Part shown: positions 15,013 through 22,277 of the stretch, in pieces
How positions within the stretch are numbered: position 1 is the stretch's first letter
Layout of the letters: every line of letters begins with the position of its first letter
Origin: an uncultured Oscillospiraceae bacterium
GTDB taxonomy: Bacteria > Bacillota > Clostridia > Oscillospirales > Acutalibacteraceae
NCBI GenBank assembly: GCA_900547275.1
Contig: URGA01000024.1
Coordinates: 1-26,128 of the forward strand
DNA length: 26,128 bases
Direction of reading: 5' to 3'
The notes under the pieces: model-generated
Database searches by the model: none
What the model saw: the letters and a program-made list of their open reading frames with translations, nothing else
What the model was told of the DNA's origin: nothing
Program-made: the position numbers and the translations under genes

Positions 15013-15015
15013 TAT

Positions 15016-15540
15016 ATGAATTACGCAGAGATAAAAAAGAATGATATCGCAAACGGAGAGGGCGTTCGTACCTCTCTGTTTGTTTCCGGCTGCCGCAACC
15101 ACTGCAAAAACTGCTTTAACCAGATGACCTGGGATTTTGCTTACGGCAAGCCCTTTGATACGGATGTTCAGGATGATATTATTGAGGCAACCCGCCCCGA
15201 CTGGATAAACGGACTTTCCGTTCTCGGCGGCGAGCCCTTTGAGCCTGAAAATCAGCCGGCACTGCTTGAATTTCTAAAACGTTTTCGCAGTGAACTGCCA
15301 AACAAAACTATTTGGTGCTATACCGGATTTACTCTTGAGGAGATAACCGGAAAAGAGGAGAGCAGGGCGTTTACGCCTGTTTCAAAAGAATTGCTTTCCC
15401 AGATGGATGTGCTTGTTGACGGCCGTTTCGTTCAGGAACTCTATGATATTTCTCTTATTTTCAGGGGCTCTAAAAACCAGCGTGTTATTGACGTTAAAAA
15501 AACCGCCGAAAGCGGAGAAATTGTTTTATATCTTGAATAA
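15016..15540 (+). CDS. nrdG: Anaerobic ribonucleotide reductase activating protein (radical SAM)
   Basis: A 174-residue radical-SAM enzyme that uses a [4Fe-4S] cluster and S-adenosylmethionine to place the glycyl radical on NrdD. The cluster motif CRNHCKNC gives C26, C30 and C33 in the CxxxCxxC spacing. The SAM-binding GGE motif follows in VLGGEPFEPEN, and IWCYTGFTLEE is a standard NrdG block. It starts three bases after the nrdD stop without a clear ribosome site of its own, so translation is probably coupled. A strong bidirectional terminator follows. Confidence 0.97.
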   Translation: MNYAEIKKNDIANGEGVRTSLFVSGCRNHCKNCFNQMTWDFAYGKPFDTDVQDDIIEATRPDWINGLSVLGGEPFEPENQPALLEFLKRFRSELPNKTIWCYTGFTLEEITGKEESRAFTPVSKELLSQMDVLVDGRFVQELYDISLIFRGSKNQRVIDVKKTAESGEIVLYLE

Positions 15541-15549
15541 AAGGCAAAG

Positions 15550-15586
15550 AAAAAGGTCTGCACTTTTGTGCAGACCTTAATTTTTT
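15550..15586. terminator. Bidirectional terminator between nrdG and cysK
   Basis: A perfect 11-bp stem (AAGGTCTGCAC at 15553-15563 with GTGCAGACCTT at 15568-15578) with a TTTT loop is flanked by an A run on the left and TTTTTT on the right. It can therefore end the convergent nrdDG and cysK transcripts. Confidence 0.93.
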
Positions 15587-15596
15587 ATATTGATGT

Positions 15597-16526
15597 TTAT
15601 TCGGAGTACATCGGGGTGGAGAGATATCTCGCTCCCGTGTCGGGCAAAAGCACAACGATAGTCTTTCCATTGTTTTCACTGCGCTTTGCCAGTTCAGCCG
15701 CCGCCCAGAGCGCCGCGCCTGAGCTTACGCCCGTCAGCAGTCCTTCCGTTCTTGCAAGCGCTCTGCCTGTGTTGTAGGCGTCGTCGCCTGTAACGGTTAT
15801 TATTTCGTCGTATATCTCCGTGTTGAGCGTATCAGGAACAAAGCCGGCGCCTATTCCCTGAAGCGGATGCGGTCCGGGCTTGCCTCCTGAAAGAACAGCC
15901 GAGTCTGAAGGTTCAACCGCAACTATTTTTACATTCGGATTTTTTGATTTAAGGTATTCGCCAACGCCGCTTATCGTTCCGCCCGTGCCTGCTCCCGCAA
16001 CGAAAATATCAACTTTTCCCTCGGTATCGCGCCATATCTCGGGGCCTGTTGTTGCCAGGTGGGTGGCGGGGTTAACCGGGTTTGTAAACTGGCCTGCGAT
16101 GATAGAGTTTGGCATCTCCTTGTGCAGTTCCTCCGCCTTGCTGATTGCGCCTTTCATGCCTTCTTTGCCGGGAGTGAGCACAAGTTCTGCGCCGTATGCT
16201 TTCATAAGATTTCTGCGCTCAACGCTCATTGAGTCGGGCATCGTTATGATAACTCTGTATTTTTTAGCCGCCGCTATTGCCGCAAGACCTATTCCCGTGT
16301 TGCCTGAGGTGGGCTCGATAATAACGCTTCCGGGTTTTAATTTGCCTGTCTTTTCGGCGTCTTCAATAATTGCTTTTGCAATTCTGTCCTTTACCGAACC
16401 TGCGGGGTTAAAATATTCCAGTTTTGCCAGAATTGTTGCGTTAAGCTCGTTTGCTTCTGAAAAATGGGAAAGTTCCACCAGCGGAGTGTTTCCCACAAGG
16501 TCCAGAATTGATTTGTAAAGCGCCAT
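15597..16526 (-). CDS. cysK: Cysteine synthase A (O-acetylserine sulfhydrylase)
   Basis: A 309-residue PLP enzyme that makes cysteine from O-acetylserine and sulfide. The PLP lysine is K46 in NPAGSVKDRIA, the substrate-binding loop is TSGNTGIGLA, and the PLP-phosphate loop reads GAGTGGTISGVG. Length and motifs favour CysK over cystathionine beta-synthase, which would be longer. The start at 16526 is preceded by AGGAG eight bases upstream; an in-frame ATG three codons earlier touches that site and is rejected. It follows metH after 81 bp in the same direction, so it may be the end of the metF-metH operon or have a weak promoter of its own in the AT-rich gap. Confidence 0.95.
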   Translation of the reverse strand: MALYKSILDLVGNTPLVELSHFSEANELNATILAKLEYFNPAGSVKDRIAKAIIEDAEKTGKLKPGSVIIEPTSGNTGIGLAAIAAAKKYRVIITMPDSMSVERRNLMKAYGAELVLTPGKEGMKGAISKAEELHKEMPNSIIAGQFTNPVNPATHLATTGPEIWRDTEGKVDIFVAGAGTGGTISGVGEYLKSKNPNVKIVAVEPSDSAVLSGGKPGPHPLQGIGAGFVPDTLNTEIYDEIITVTGDDAYNTGRALARTEGLLTGVSSGAALWAAAELAKRSENNGKTIVVLLPDTGARYLSTPMYSE

Positions 16527-16607
16527 AAAACGCATCTCCTTTTTTGCCGCCGCGGCTGAATTGCCGTGGGCAAGCCTTATATATAATAGTATATCACTTT
16601 GGGTTTG

Positions 16608-18926
16608 CTATATGCCGAAATGCTCTTTTGCAAGGCGCACCGTTTCCATTGCGTCCTTGGCGTAAAAATCGGCGTTTATCATTTTCGCGTAGGATTTTGT
16701 AAGCACTGCACCGCCGACTATAACCTCGGCGTTTGTGTTTTCGTGAATAAGTTTTATCGTCTTTTCCATTGCGGGAACGGTGGTTGTCATCAGCGCCGAA
16801 AGGCCTACAAGGGAAACATCGTTTTCTACAACTGCTTTGAGCACGTCCTCTTCAGGCACGTCCTTGCCCAGGTCAAGAACGTCAAAGCCGTAGTTTTCCA
16901 AAAGCACACGGACAATGTTTTTGCCGATGTCGTGGATATCGCCGTGAACGGTGGCAAGCACAATTTTGTGGCCGCTTTTCTGCTGTTTGCCCGTCATAAG
17001 AAGTTTGGCTTTGATTTCGTCAAATGCGGCTTTAGCGCTGTCTGCGCTCATCAGCAGCTGGGGCAGGAAAATTGTGTTTTTCTCAAATCCGTCGCCCACC
17101 ACGTCAAGGGCGGGGATGATGTGCTCGTTGATTATCGTCATGCTGTCTGTGTTTTCCAGCATTTCTCTCGCGCAGGCGGCGGCGTCCTCTCTCATGCCTT
17201 TTATTACTGCTGTTTTAAGGTCTGTAACAGCCGCGGCGGCAGGCTGGGGCGCTGTCTCCGTAACGGAGGCGATATACGTTTCGCAGTTTTCGTCGTATCC
17301 TGCCAGAGCGTTGAAGCTGTAGTAAGCGTTCATCATAGCGTCGCTCAGAGGATTGATGATTGCGGCTGAAAGTCCTGCGTTCAGCGCAAGGGTAAAGAAT
17401 GAAGAATTTATAATATCGCGCTTGGGCAGACCGAATGAAATGTTGCTGACGCCGAGGGTAGTGCAAACTCCCAGTTCGTCTCTTAAAATCTTTACTGCCT
17501 TAAGCGTTTCTTTTGCGTTGTCCTTGTTTGTGCTTACTGTCATGGTAAGGGCGTCAAAAACAAGGTTGTGCTTTTCTATTCCGTATTCTTCGGCGGTTTT
17601 GATAATTTTTTTCGCTATTTCTATTCTTCCCTCAGCTGTTTCGGGAATGCCTTTTTCGTCAAGGCAGAGACAAACAATAACTCCGCCGTATTTTTTCGCC
17701 AGCGGGAACACGGCTTTCATTGATTCTTCCTTGCCGTTTACCGAGTTTATCATTGCCTTGCCGTTGTAACAACGAAGCGCCGTTTCCATGGCGATGGGGT
17801 CTGACGTGTCTATCTGAAGAGGCAGGTCTAACACTCCCTGAAGGGTGAGCACCGCTTCTTTCATCACTTTCGGCTCGTCAATTTCAGGCAGACCGACGTT
17901 TACGTCGAGAATATGGGCGCCCTTGTCTTTCTGCTTCATGCCCTCTCTTACAAGATAGTCAATATCTCCGTTTCTGAGGGCTTCTTTCATCAGCTTTTTG
18001 CCGGTGGGATTTATTCTTTCACCTACGATAACAGGCGTTTTGTCTATTCTTACCGTGCGTGAGTAGCTTGAAACGCAGGTGCGCGTTTTCTTCTCAGGCA
18101 GTGAGGCTTCTATCTTTGAACAGCGCTGTGTCATTGCCTTTATGTGCTTGGGCGTTGTGCCGCAGCAGCCGCCAAGATATGAAACGCCTGTTTTGGCTAT
18201 CTCTTCCATTTTGTCGGCGAAGTCTTCCGGTGTTACGTTGTATACCGTCTGACCGTTTACAGATTCGGGCAGTCCTGCGTTAGGATTAACAACGATTGGC
18301 GTTGAAGTGATTTTTCTAAGTTCCTTAACAAGCGGAAGCATCTGGTCCGGACCCATTGAGCAGTTAAAGCCCAGAGCGTCAACTCCAAGTCCTTCCAGCA
18401 TTGTAACTGCCGTTTCAATGTCTGCGCCTGTGAGAAGTCTGCTCTTCTCGTCAAATATCATTGTTGTAAAGACAGGCAGAGAGCAGTTCTCCTTGGCGGC
18501 AAGCACCGCCGCTTTCAGCTCCAGCGTGTCGCTCATTGTTTCTATAAGAACGATGTCTGCGCCGTCTTTTCCGGCGTTTATCATTTGGGCAAAAATGTCA
18601 TACGCCTCTTCAAACGAAAGTTCACCCAGCGGTTTAAGAAGTTTCCCCGTCGGTCCGATGTCCAGCGCAACTTTTTTGCCTGCTGAAGCCGCAAGGCGCA
18701 CTGCCGCTCCGATTATCTCTTCAACATTGTCATATTTAAGTGAGTTTGCGCCGAATGTGTTTGTGGTAATGTAATTGGCGCCTGCATCTGCGTATGCTTT
18801 GTGGATAGAAGCGATAAGTTCCGGGTCGGTGAGGTTCAGCCGCTCGGGCAGTTCACCCGGTTTTAACGCTCCGGCAGACTGGAGCATAGTGCCCATGCCG
18901 CCGTCAAAAAATAGGATTTTGTTCAT
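16608..18926 (-). CDS. metH: Cobalamin-dependent methionine synthase, without reactivation domain
   Basis: A 772-residue three-domain MetH. Residues 1 to about 285 form the homocysteine-binding barrel with zinc cysteines C189, C254 and C255. About 295-560 is the methyltetrahydrofolate (pterin) domain, opening VIVGERINPTGK. About 565-772 are the cobalamin cap and binding domain, with the lower-ligand motif DIHDIG (H665). The enzyme moves a methyl group from methyl-tetrahydrofolate through cobalamin to homocysteine. The fourth, AdoMet-binding reactivation domain of E. coli MetH is absent, but it is encoded by the separate gene just upstream (18945-19496). Confidence 0.96.
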   Translation of the reverse strand: MNKILFFDGGMGTMLQSAGALKPGELPERLNLTDPELIASIHKAYADAGANYITTNTFGANSLKYDNVEEIIGAAVRLAASAGKKVALDIGPTGKLLKPLGELSFEEAYDIFAQMINAGKDGADIVLIETMSDTLELKAAVLAAKENCSLPVFTTMIFDEKSRLLTGADIETAVTMLEGLGVDALGFNCSMGPDQMLPLVKELRKITSTPIVVNPNAGLPESVNGQTVYNVTPEDFADKMEEIAKTGVSYLGGCCGTTPKHIKAMTQRCSKIEASLPEKKTRTCVSSYSRTVRIDKTPVIVGERINPTGKKLMKEALRNGDIDYLVREGMKQKDKGAHILDVNVGLPEIDEPKVMKEAVLTLQGVLDLPLQIDTSDPIAMETALRCYNGKAMINSVNGKEESMKAVFPLAKKYGGVIVCLCLDEKGIPETAEGRIEIAKKIIKTAEEYGIEKHNLVFDALTMTVSTNKDNAKETLKAVKILRDELGVCTTLGVSNISFGLPKRDIINSSFFTLALNAGLSAAIINPLSDAMMNAYYSFNALAGYDENCETYIASVTETAPQPAAAAVTDLKTAVIKGMREDAAACAREMLENTDSMTIINEHIIPALDVVGDGFEKNTIFLPQLLMSADSAKAAFDEIKAKLLMTGKQQKSGHKIVLATVHGDIHDIGKNIVRVLLENYGFDVLDLGKDVPEEDVLKAVVENDVSLVGLSALMTTTVPAMEKTIKLIHENTNAEVIVGGAVLTKSYAKMINADFYAKDAMETVRLAKEHFGI

Positions 18927-18944
18927 TTTAAGTTCCTGACTTTC

Positions 18945-19496
18945 TTATTCAATGCCGATGATAGCAGTAACGCTTTTTGTGGGTATCATCTGGCAGGTGT
19001 CGCTTAGAGTAAGCCCTATCCGCTTTGTTATGTCAAGCAGGGCGAATATTTTTTTCTGCTCGCTGATGTCCAGGTCAAAGTAGCCCGGTGAGTAGCGGCG
19101 GCGAAGCACCAGCCCTTGCTCTTTAAGAGTATCCTCCAGGGAGTCGCACACCTCTTCAATCTTGGACGCCAGCACCGCCTGCATAACAGCGCCTTTAGCC
19201 GCTGAGTCAACAGAACAGCTCTGGAGAAGCCGGTCGCATTCTGGGCCGAGAGTGGCTCCGAAGATGCAGACTTTTTTGCATCCGCTTATGGTGTCGGCAA
19301 GGCGTTTGCTTTTAAACTCAAAGCCTTCCACCGTCATTTTATTATCCGTAACGTCGCAGTCAAAAATTCTGTAAATCGTGCGGGGCGTTACATTTTGATT
19401 TACCTGCTCCATGCATTCGTCTATCAGCGCGTCAAGCCTTGGGTCGTCAACCTTTGACGAGGTGAGAAGATAGTGGAGTATTTCGGTTTTATTCAT
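18945..19496 (-). CDS. Stand-alone methionine synthase reactivation domain protein
   Basis: A 183-residue protein matching the AdoMet-binding activation domain of MetH. The diagnostic RxxxGY appears as RRRYSPGY (R134, G138, Y139). It is followed by DLDISEQKKIFALLDITKRIGLTLSDTCQMIPTKSV in the arrangement found at the C-terminus of full-length MetH. Its role is to remethylate cobalamin that has been oxidised to the inactive state, using AdoMet and a flavodoxin or ferredoxin electron donor. It overlaps the end of metF by eight bases and precedes metH by 18 bp. Split MetH systems with a separate activator are known in Thermotoga and Clostridia. Confidence 0.92.
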   Translation of the reverse strand: MNKTEILHYLLTSSKVDDPRLDALIDECMEQVNQNVTPRTIYRIFDCDVTDNKMTVEGFEFKSKRLADTISGCKKVCIFGATLGPECDRLLQSCSVDSAAKGAVMQAVLASKIEEVCDSLEDTLKEQGLVLRRRYSPGYFDLDISEQKKIFALLDITKRIGLTLSDTCQMIPTKSVTAIIGIE

Positions 19497-20355
19497 TTAT
19501 AATGTCACCCAGTTCGCGGACGATTGCGGCGGCAACGTCCGGCTTGTTCATTGTGTAAATATGGATATTGTTTACGCCGTTTGCCATAAGGTCAATTATC
19601 TGCTCTGCGGCATAAACGATGCCGGCCTGTTTCATAGCGTTGTCGTTTTCGCCGAAGCGCTCAACAATCTTTTCAAATTTTACAGGAAGAGTGCAGTCCG
19701 ACAGTTTTATAATTCTTGTGATCTGGCTGGCTTTTGTTACCGGCATAATGCCTGCGATAAGCGGAACGTTAATTCCCTTGATTGCGCACATTTCGCGGAA
19801 GTTGAAAAAGACGTTGTTGTCAAAAAACATCTGGCTTGTTAAGAAGTCAACGCCGCAGTCTACTTTCTGCTTGAGGTATTCAATGTCTGTTACTCTGTTT
19901 TCGCTTTCCGGGTGAACCTCGGGATAGCAGGCGCCGCCGATGCAGAAATCGCCCATTGATTTTATTTCGTTGACAAGCTGATAAGCGTGCTCAAAATACT
20001 GCTCGTCCGGGAATGTGAAACCCTCGGGGATATCGCCTCGGAGCGCAAGAATGTTTTCAACTCCCGTCTCTTTCATCTCCTGAACAACGTGGCGAACCTT
20101 GTCTCTTGTAGATGTAAGGCAGGTGAGATGAGCCAGTGGGGTAACGCCTTTGCTGAGTATCTCCTGGGCAATCTCCGTAGTAAAACCGCTGGTTGTTCCC
20201 GCGGCTCCGTATGTAACGCTCATAAACGCGGGGTGGCTCTCGGTCATTTCGTCAACCACTGCTTTCGTGGTTTCTATTTTGCTCCACTCTTTCGGAGGAA
20301 ACACCTCAAACGAAACGGTGGTTTTGTTATTCTTGATAATATCTTTAATCTTCAT
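19489..20355 (-). CDS. metF: 5,10-methylenetetrahydrofolate reductase
   Basis: A 288-residue flavin TIM-barrel enzyme that makes the methyl-tetrahydrofolate used by MetH. Family blocks are VSFEVFPPKEW (catalytic glutamate), FMSVTYGAAGTT, LAHLTCLTSTRDKV, NILALRGDIPEG, and CIGGACYPEVHPES. Bacterial MetF normally has about 290-300 residues, so it is complete. Its start lies inside the end of the Rrf2 gene (11-base overlap) and its end overlaps the reactivation-domain gene, so the three are translated from one message. Confidence 0.96.
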   Translation of the reverse strand: MKIKDIIKNNKTTVSFEVFPPKEWSKIETTKAVVDEMTESHPAFMSVTYGAAGTTSGFTTEIAQEILSKGVTPLAHLTCLTSTRDKVRHVVQEMKETGVENILALRGDIPEGFTFPDEQYFEHAYQLVNEIKSMGDFCIGGACYPEVHPESENRVTDIEYLKQKVDCGVDFLTSQMFFDNNVFFNFREMCAIKGINVPLIAGIMPVTKASQITRIIKLSDCTLPVKFEKIVERFGENDNAMKQAGIVYAAEQIIDLMANGVNNIHIYTMNKPDVAAAIVRELGDIINE

Positions 20356-20764
20356 CTTTTTTATCCTCTCCTAATAGATCTGCAAGTGTCTTGCTTTCAA
20401 GGTAATCGTCGATAAGTTTGTTCAACTCAAGCCACATCGGTCTTGTTATACAGCTTTCTGCCCGCTGGCACGGATTTTCGCACTCCAGACAGGTTACAGG
20501 CGCAAGGGAACCCTCCGTCAGCTTTAAAATTTCACCTATCGTATACTTGTCTGCGCTTCTCGTAAGGCGGTAACCGCCTTTTTTGCCTCTGAGACTTTCA
20601 ACCATTCCTGCTTTGTTGAGCGTTGCAACGATCGCTTCCATGTATTTCATGCTGACCGCCTGTCGCTGGCTAATTGATTTTAGCGAAATATATTCGCCGG
20701 CAGGCTGCTGGGCAAGATCCAGCATAACTCTAAGCGCATATCTTCCTTTAGTGGAAATCATCAT
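20345..20764 (-). CDS. Rrf2-family transcriptional regulator with Fe-S-type cysteines
   Basis: A 139-residue winged-helix regulator that opens with STKGRYALRVMLDLA, the Rrf2 signature. The recognition region includes SMKYMEAIVATLNKAGMVES and RGKKGGYRL. C92, C95, C99 and C105 form a cluster like the [2Fe-2S]-binding cysteines of IscR (C92, C98, C104). It could therefore sense iron-sulfur or redox status rather than acting like cysteine-free CymR. It is the first gene of the metF/metH operon, overlapping metF by 11 bases, so local control and autoregulation are likely. GGTGATT precedes the ATG. Confidence 0.92.
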   Translation of the reverse strand: MMISTKGRYALRVMLDLAQQPAGEYISLKSISQRQAVSMKYMEAIVATLNKAGMVESLRGKKGGYRLTRSADKYTIGEILKLTEGSLAPVTCLECENPCQRAESCITRPMWLELNKLIDDYLESKTLADLLGEDKKDED

Positions 20765-20781
20765 TTTGAATCACCTTGGAT

Positions 20782-20810
20782 ATAATACCATAAAAGTAAT
20801 AGGAATTCAA
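20782..20810 (-). promoter_or_regulatory. Promoter of the Rrf2-metF-metH operon with a candidate operator
   Basis: On the minus strand TTGAAT (20810-20805) and TATTAT (20787-20782) are 17 bp apart. Between and overlapping them lies a loose dyad ATnCC-(12)-GGnAT (20785-20806), the kind of CC/GG-spaced symmetry seen in Rrf2-family sites. The leader is short, about 15-20 bases to the ATG, leaving no room for a SAM riboswitch or T-box. Confidence 0.55.
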
Positions 20811-20821
20811 TCAAAAGGTTG

Positions 20822-21013
20822 TTAAATTTGAGCATTTTCGCTGTCTGCTGAAATTTCAGACTCCGAGCATTCCCTTGCCGCCTGGATAGTTGCCAGGCTG
20901 TCGCCCAGCTGGACGAAAAAGGCTGAAAGCAGATTTATTTCCTGACTTGTTTTGCCTTCGGCTATTGCGCAGGCGAGAGCGCTTGAGGAAACGTTTATTG
21001 CACACGGGTCCAT
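20822..21013 (-). CDS. Small DUF6774-like protein
   Basis: A 63-residue protein opening MDPCAINVSSSALACAIAEG, with a helical middle part EINLLSAFFVQLGDSLATIQAARE. The pattern 'start, CaiA segment, then LLaafFvQLGDtLaTI' recalls a family of very small Clostridia proteins named DUF6774; the function is unknown. The frame is open for 36 more codons upstream, but those residues are AT-driven and the ATG at 21013, with GGTG upstream, fits the family. It lies between the Rrf2 operon promoter and rplM. Confidence 0.65.
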   Translation of the reverse strand: MDPCAINVSSSALACAIAEGKTSQEINLLSAFFVQLGDSLATIQAARECSESEISADSENAQI

Positions 21014-21127
21014 TAAAAAACACCAACGATTTTGTAAATTAAAAATGAGAAATGATATTGAAAAACGAAGAAAACGAGAGAAAACAAGAGCTATCAAGGA
21101 ATATTTGAAAATTATGCCCAAAAAGTG

Positions 21128-21156
21128 TTGACTCTAAAAGTTCCTTATGCTATTAT
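21128..21156 (+). promoter_or_regulatory. Promoter of rplM-rpsI
   Basis: TTGACT (21128-21133) and TATTAT (21151-21156) are exactly 17 bp apart, about 50 bases before the rplM ATG. Confidence 0.85.
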
Positions 21157-21160
21157 ATTT

Positions 21161-21208
21161 CGGCACGCTGAAAAGCGAAAAGAATTTTGAAATCGGAGGA
21201 TCAAGATT
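21161..21208 (+). promoter_or_regulatory. rplM leader with a small tetraloop hairpin
   Basis: The short leader carries CGCT-GAAA-AGCG (21166-21177), a four-pair stem capped by a GAAA tetraloop, then a purine-rich run into the ribosome site CGGAGG. An L13 leader motif that binds L13 for autoregulation is known in Bacillota. This leader is short, so I only note it as a candidate. Confidence 0.3.
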
Positions 21209-21637
21209 ATGTCAACATTTATGCCAAAAGCTGACGAAATCGAACGCAAGTGGTATGTAATCGACGCTGCTGACAAATCTCTCGGCCGTGTAGCTGCTGA
21301 AGCTGCAATGCTCCTGAGAGGCAAGCATAAGCCGATCTTCGCTCCCCACGTTGACTGCGGCGATTTTGTTATCATTATCAACACTGATAAGGCCGTTCTT
21401 ACCGGCGACAAACTCAACAAGAAGCTGTATCAGCATCACACCGGTTATATCGGTCACCTCAAAGAAGTTAAATACGGCGCTCTTATGGAAAACAGAAGTG
21501 ATTTCGCAATGAACCTTGCTGTTAAGGGTATGCTTCCCGACACCACAATGGGCAGAAAGCAGCTCACCAGATGCCGCATTTACAAAGGCGCAGACCATAA
21601 GCACGAGGCTCAGAAGCCCGAAGCTTGGAACTTTTAA
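21209..21637 (+). CDS. rplM: 50S ribosomal protein L13
   Basis: A 142-residue protein, the normal length for L13, which helps start assembly of the large subunit. Recognisable blocks are WYVIDAADKSLGRVAAEAA, LLRGKHKPIFAPHVDCGDFVIIINTDKAVLTG and the C-terminal AVKGMLPDTTMGRKQLTRCRIYKG. A good ribosome site (CGGAGG) precedes the ATG. It is the first gene of the conserved rplM-rpsI pair. Confidence 0.99.
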   Translation: MSTFMPKADEIERKWYVIDAADKSLGRVAAEAAMLLRGKHKPIFAPHVDCGDFVIIINTDKAVLTGDKLNKKLYQHHTGYIGHLKEVKYGALMENRSDFAMNLAVKGMLPDTTMGRKQLTRCRIYKGADHKHEAQKPEAWNF

Positions 21638-21653
21638 GGGAGGTATCTGAAGA

Positions 21654-22052
21654 ATGTACGAATCAAATCCTTATTTCTACGGCACAGGCAGAAGAAAAGA
21701 GTCTGTTGCTCGTGTACGTGTGTATGCAGGTACCGGCAAAATCACAATCAACGACAGAGACATTGACGATTATTTCGGTCTTGAAACACTGAAACTTATT
21801 GTTCGTCAGCCTCTCGCTCTTACAGAAACAGCAGAGAAGTTCGACATCGTTTGCCGTGTTAACGGCGGCGGCGTAACAGGCCAGGCTGGTGCAATCCGCC
21901 ACGGTATTGCCCGCGCTCTCCTGCAGTATGACGAATCTCTTCGTCCCGCATTGAAGAAAGCCGGCTTCCTTACTCGTGACCCGAGAATGAAGGAAAGAAA
22001 GAAACCCGGTCTCAAAAAAGCACGTCGTGCTCCGCAGTTCTCAAAGAGATAA
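21654..22052 (+). CDS. rpsI: 30S ribosomal protein S9
   Basis: A 132-residue S9 with the typical opening YFYGTGRRKESVARVRVYAGTG and the basic C-terminal tail ending in QFSKR, which reaches the P-site tRNA. It starts 16 bases after rplM with GGGAGGT as ribosome site. Its last 19 bases are repeated at 22155-22173. A terminator follows at 22067-22096. Confidence 0.99.
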   Translation: MYESNPYFYGTGRRKESVARVRVYAGTGKITINDRDIDDYFGLETLKLIVRQPLALTETAEKFDIVCRVNGGGVTGQAGAIRHGIARALLQYDESLRPALKKAGFLTRDPRMKERKKPGLKKARRAPQFSKR

Positions 22053-22173
22053 TTACGGTTTATTTTACAGCACCCCATTACGGGTGCTGTTTTTTTATGC
22101 TTATCCCATTTATCTCTTTGCTCCTGCGGGTCCTCGCGGCACAGCCGCATCCGACAGTTCTCAAAGAGATAAT
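22035..22173 (+). repeat. Direct repeat of the rpsI 3' end, att-like
   Basis: The 19-base sequence CAGTTCTCAAAGAGATAAT occurs at 22035-22053, where it encodes the last residues and stop of S9, and again at 22155-22173 in non-coding DNA. Each copy is followed by its own strong terminator, and the 101 bp between include a G+C-rich segment with GCGGC/GCCGC. Two explanations are a tandem duplication of the gene end, or attachment sites left after an integrated element was lost. Confidence 0.75.
22067..22097 (+). terminator. Terminator of rplM-rpsI
   Basis: ACAGCACCC (22067-22075) pairs perfectly with GGGTGCTGT (22082-22090) around a six-base loop and is followed by a run of T. Confidence 0.93.
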
Positions 22174-22192
22174 CAGATTATCTTGTTTTCAA

Positions 22193-22222
22193 ACAGCTCT
22201 GTATTTTACAGGGCTGTTTTTT
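22193..22222 (+). terminator. Second terminator after the duplicated rpsI end
   Basis: ACAGCTCTGTA (22193-22203) pairs with TACAGGGCTGT (22207-22217), with one wobble, around a three-base loop and is followed by TTTTT. It starts 20 bases after the repeated rpsI end, the same order as at the true gene end. Confidence 0.88.
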
Positions 22223-22226
22223 ATTG

Positions 22227-22256
22227 TTGAAAAGCATATTGGTTATCCTGTATAAT
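22227..22256 (+). promoter_or_regulatory. Promoter of the DUF1796 gene
   Basis: TTGAAA (22227-22232) and a perfect TATAAT (22251-22256) are 18 bp apart. They lie directly after the terminator and about 20 bases before the TTG start, so the 5' leader is very short. Confidence 0.65.
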
Positions 22257-22277
22257 AAAATACAGGCGGTGATTGCT

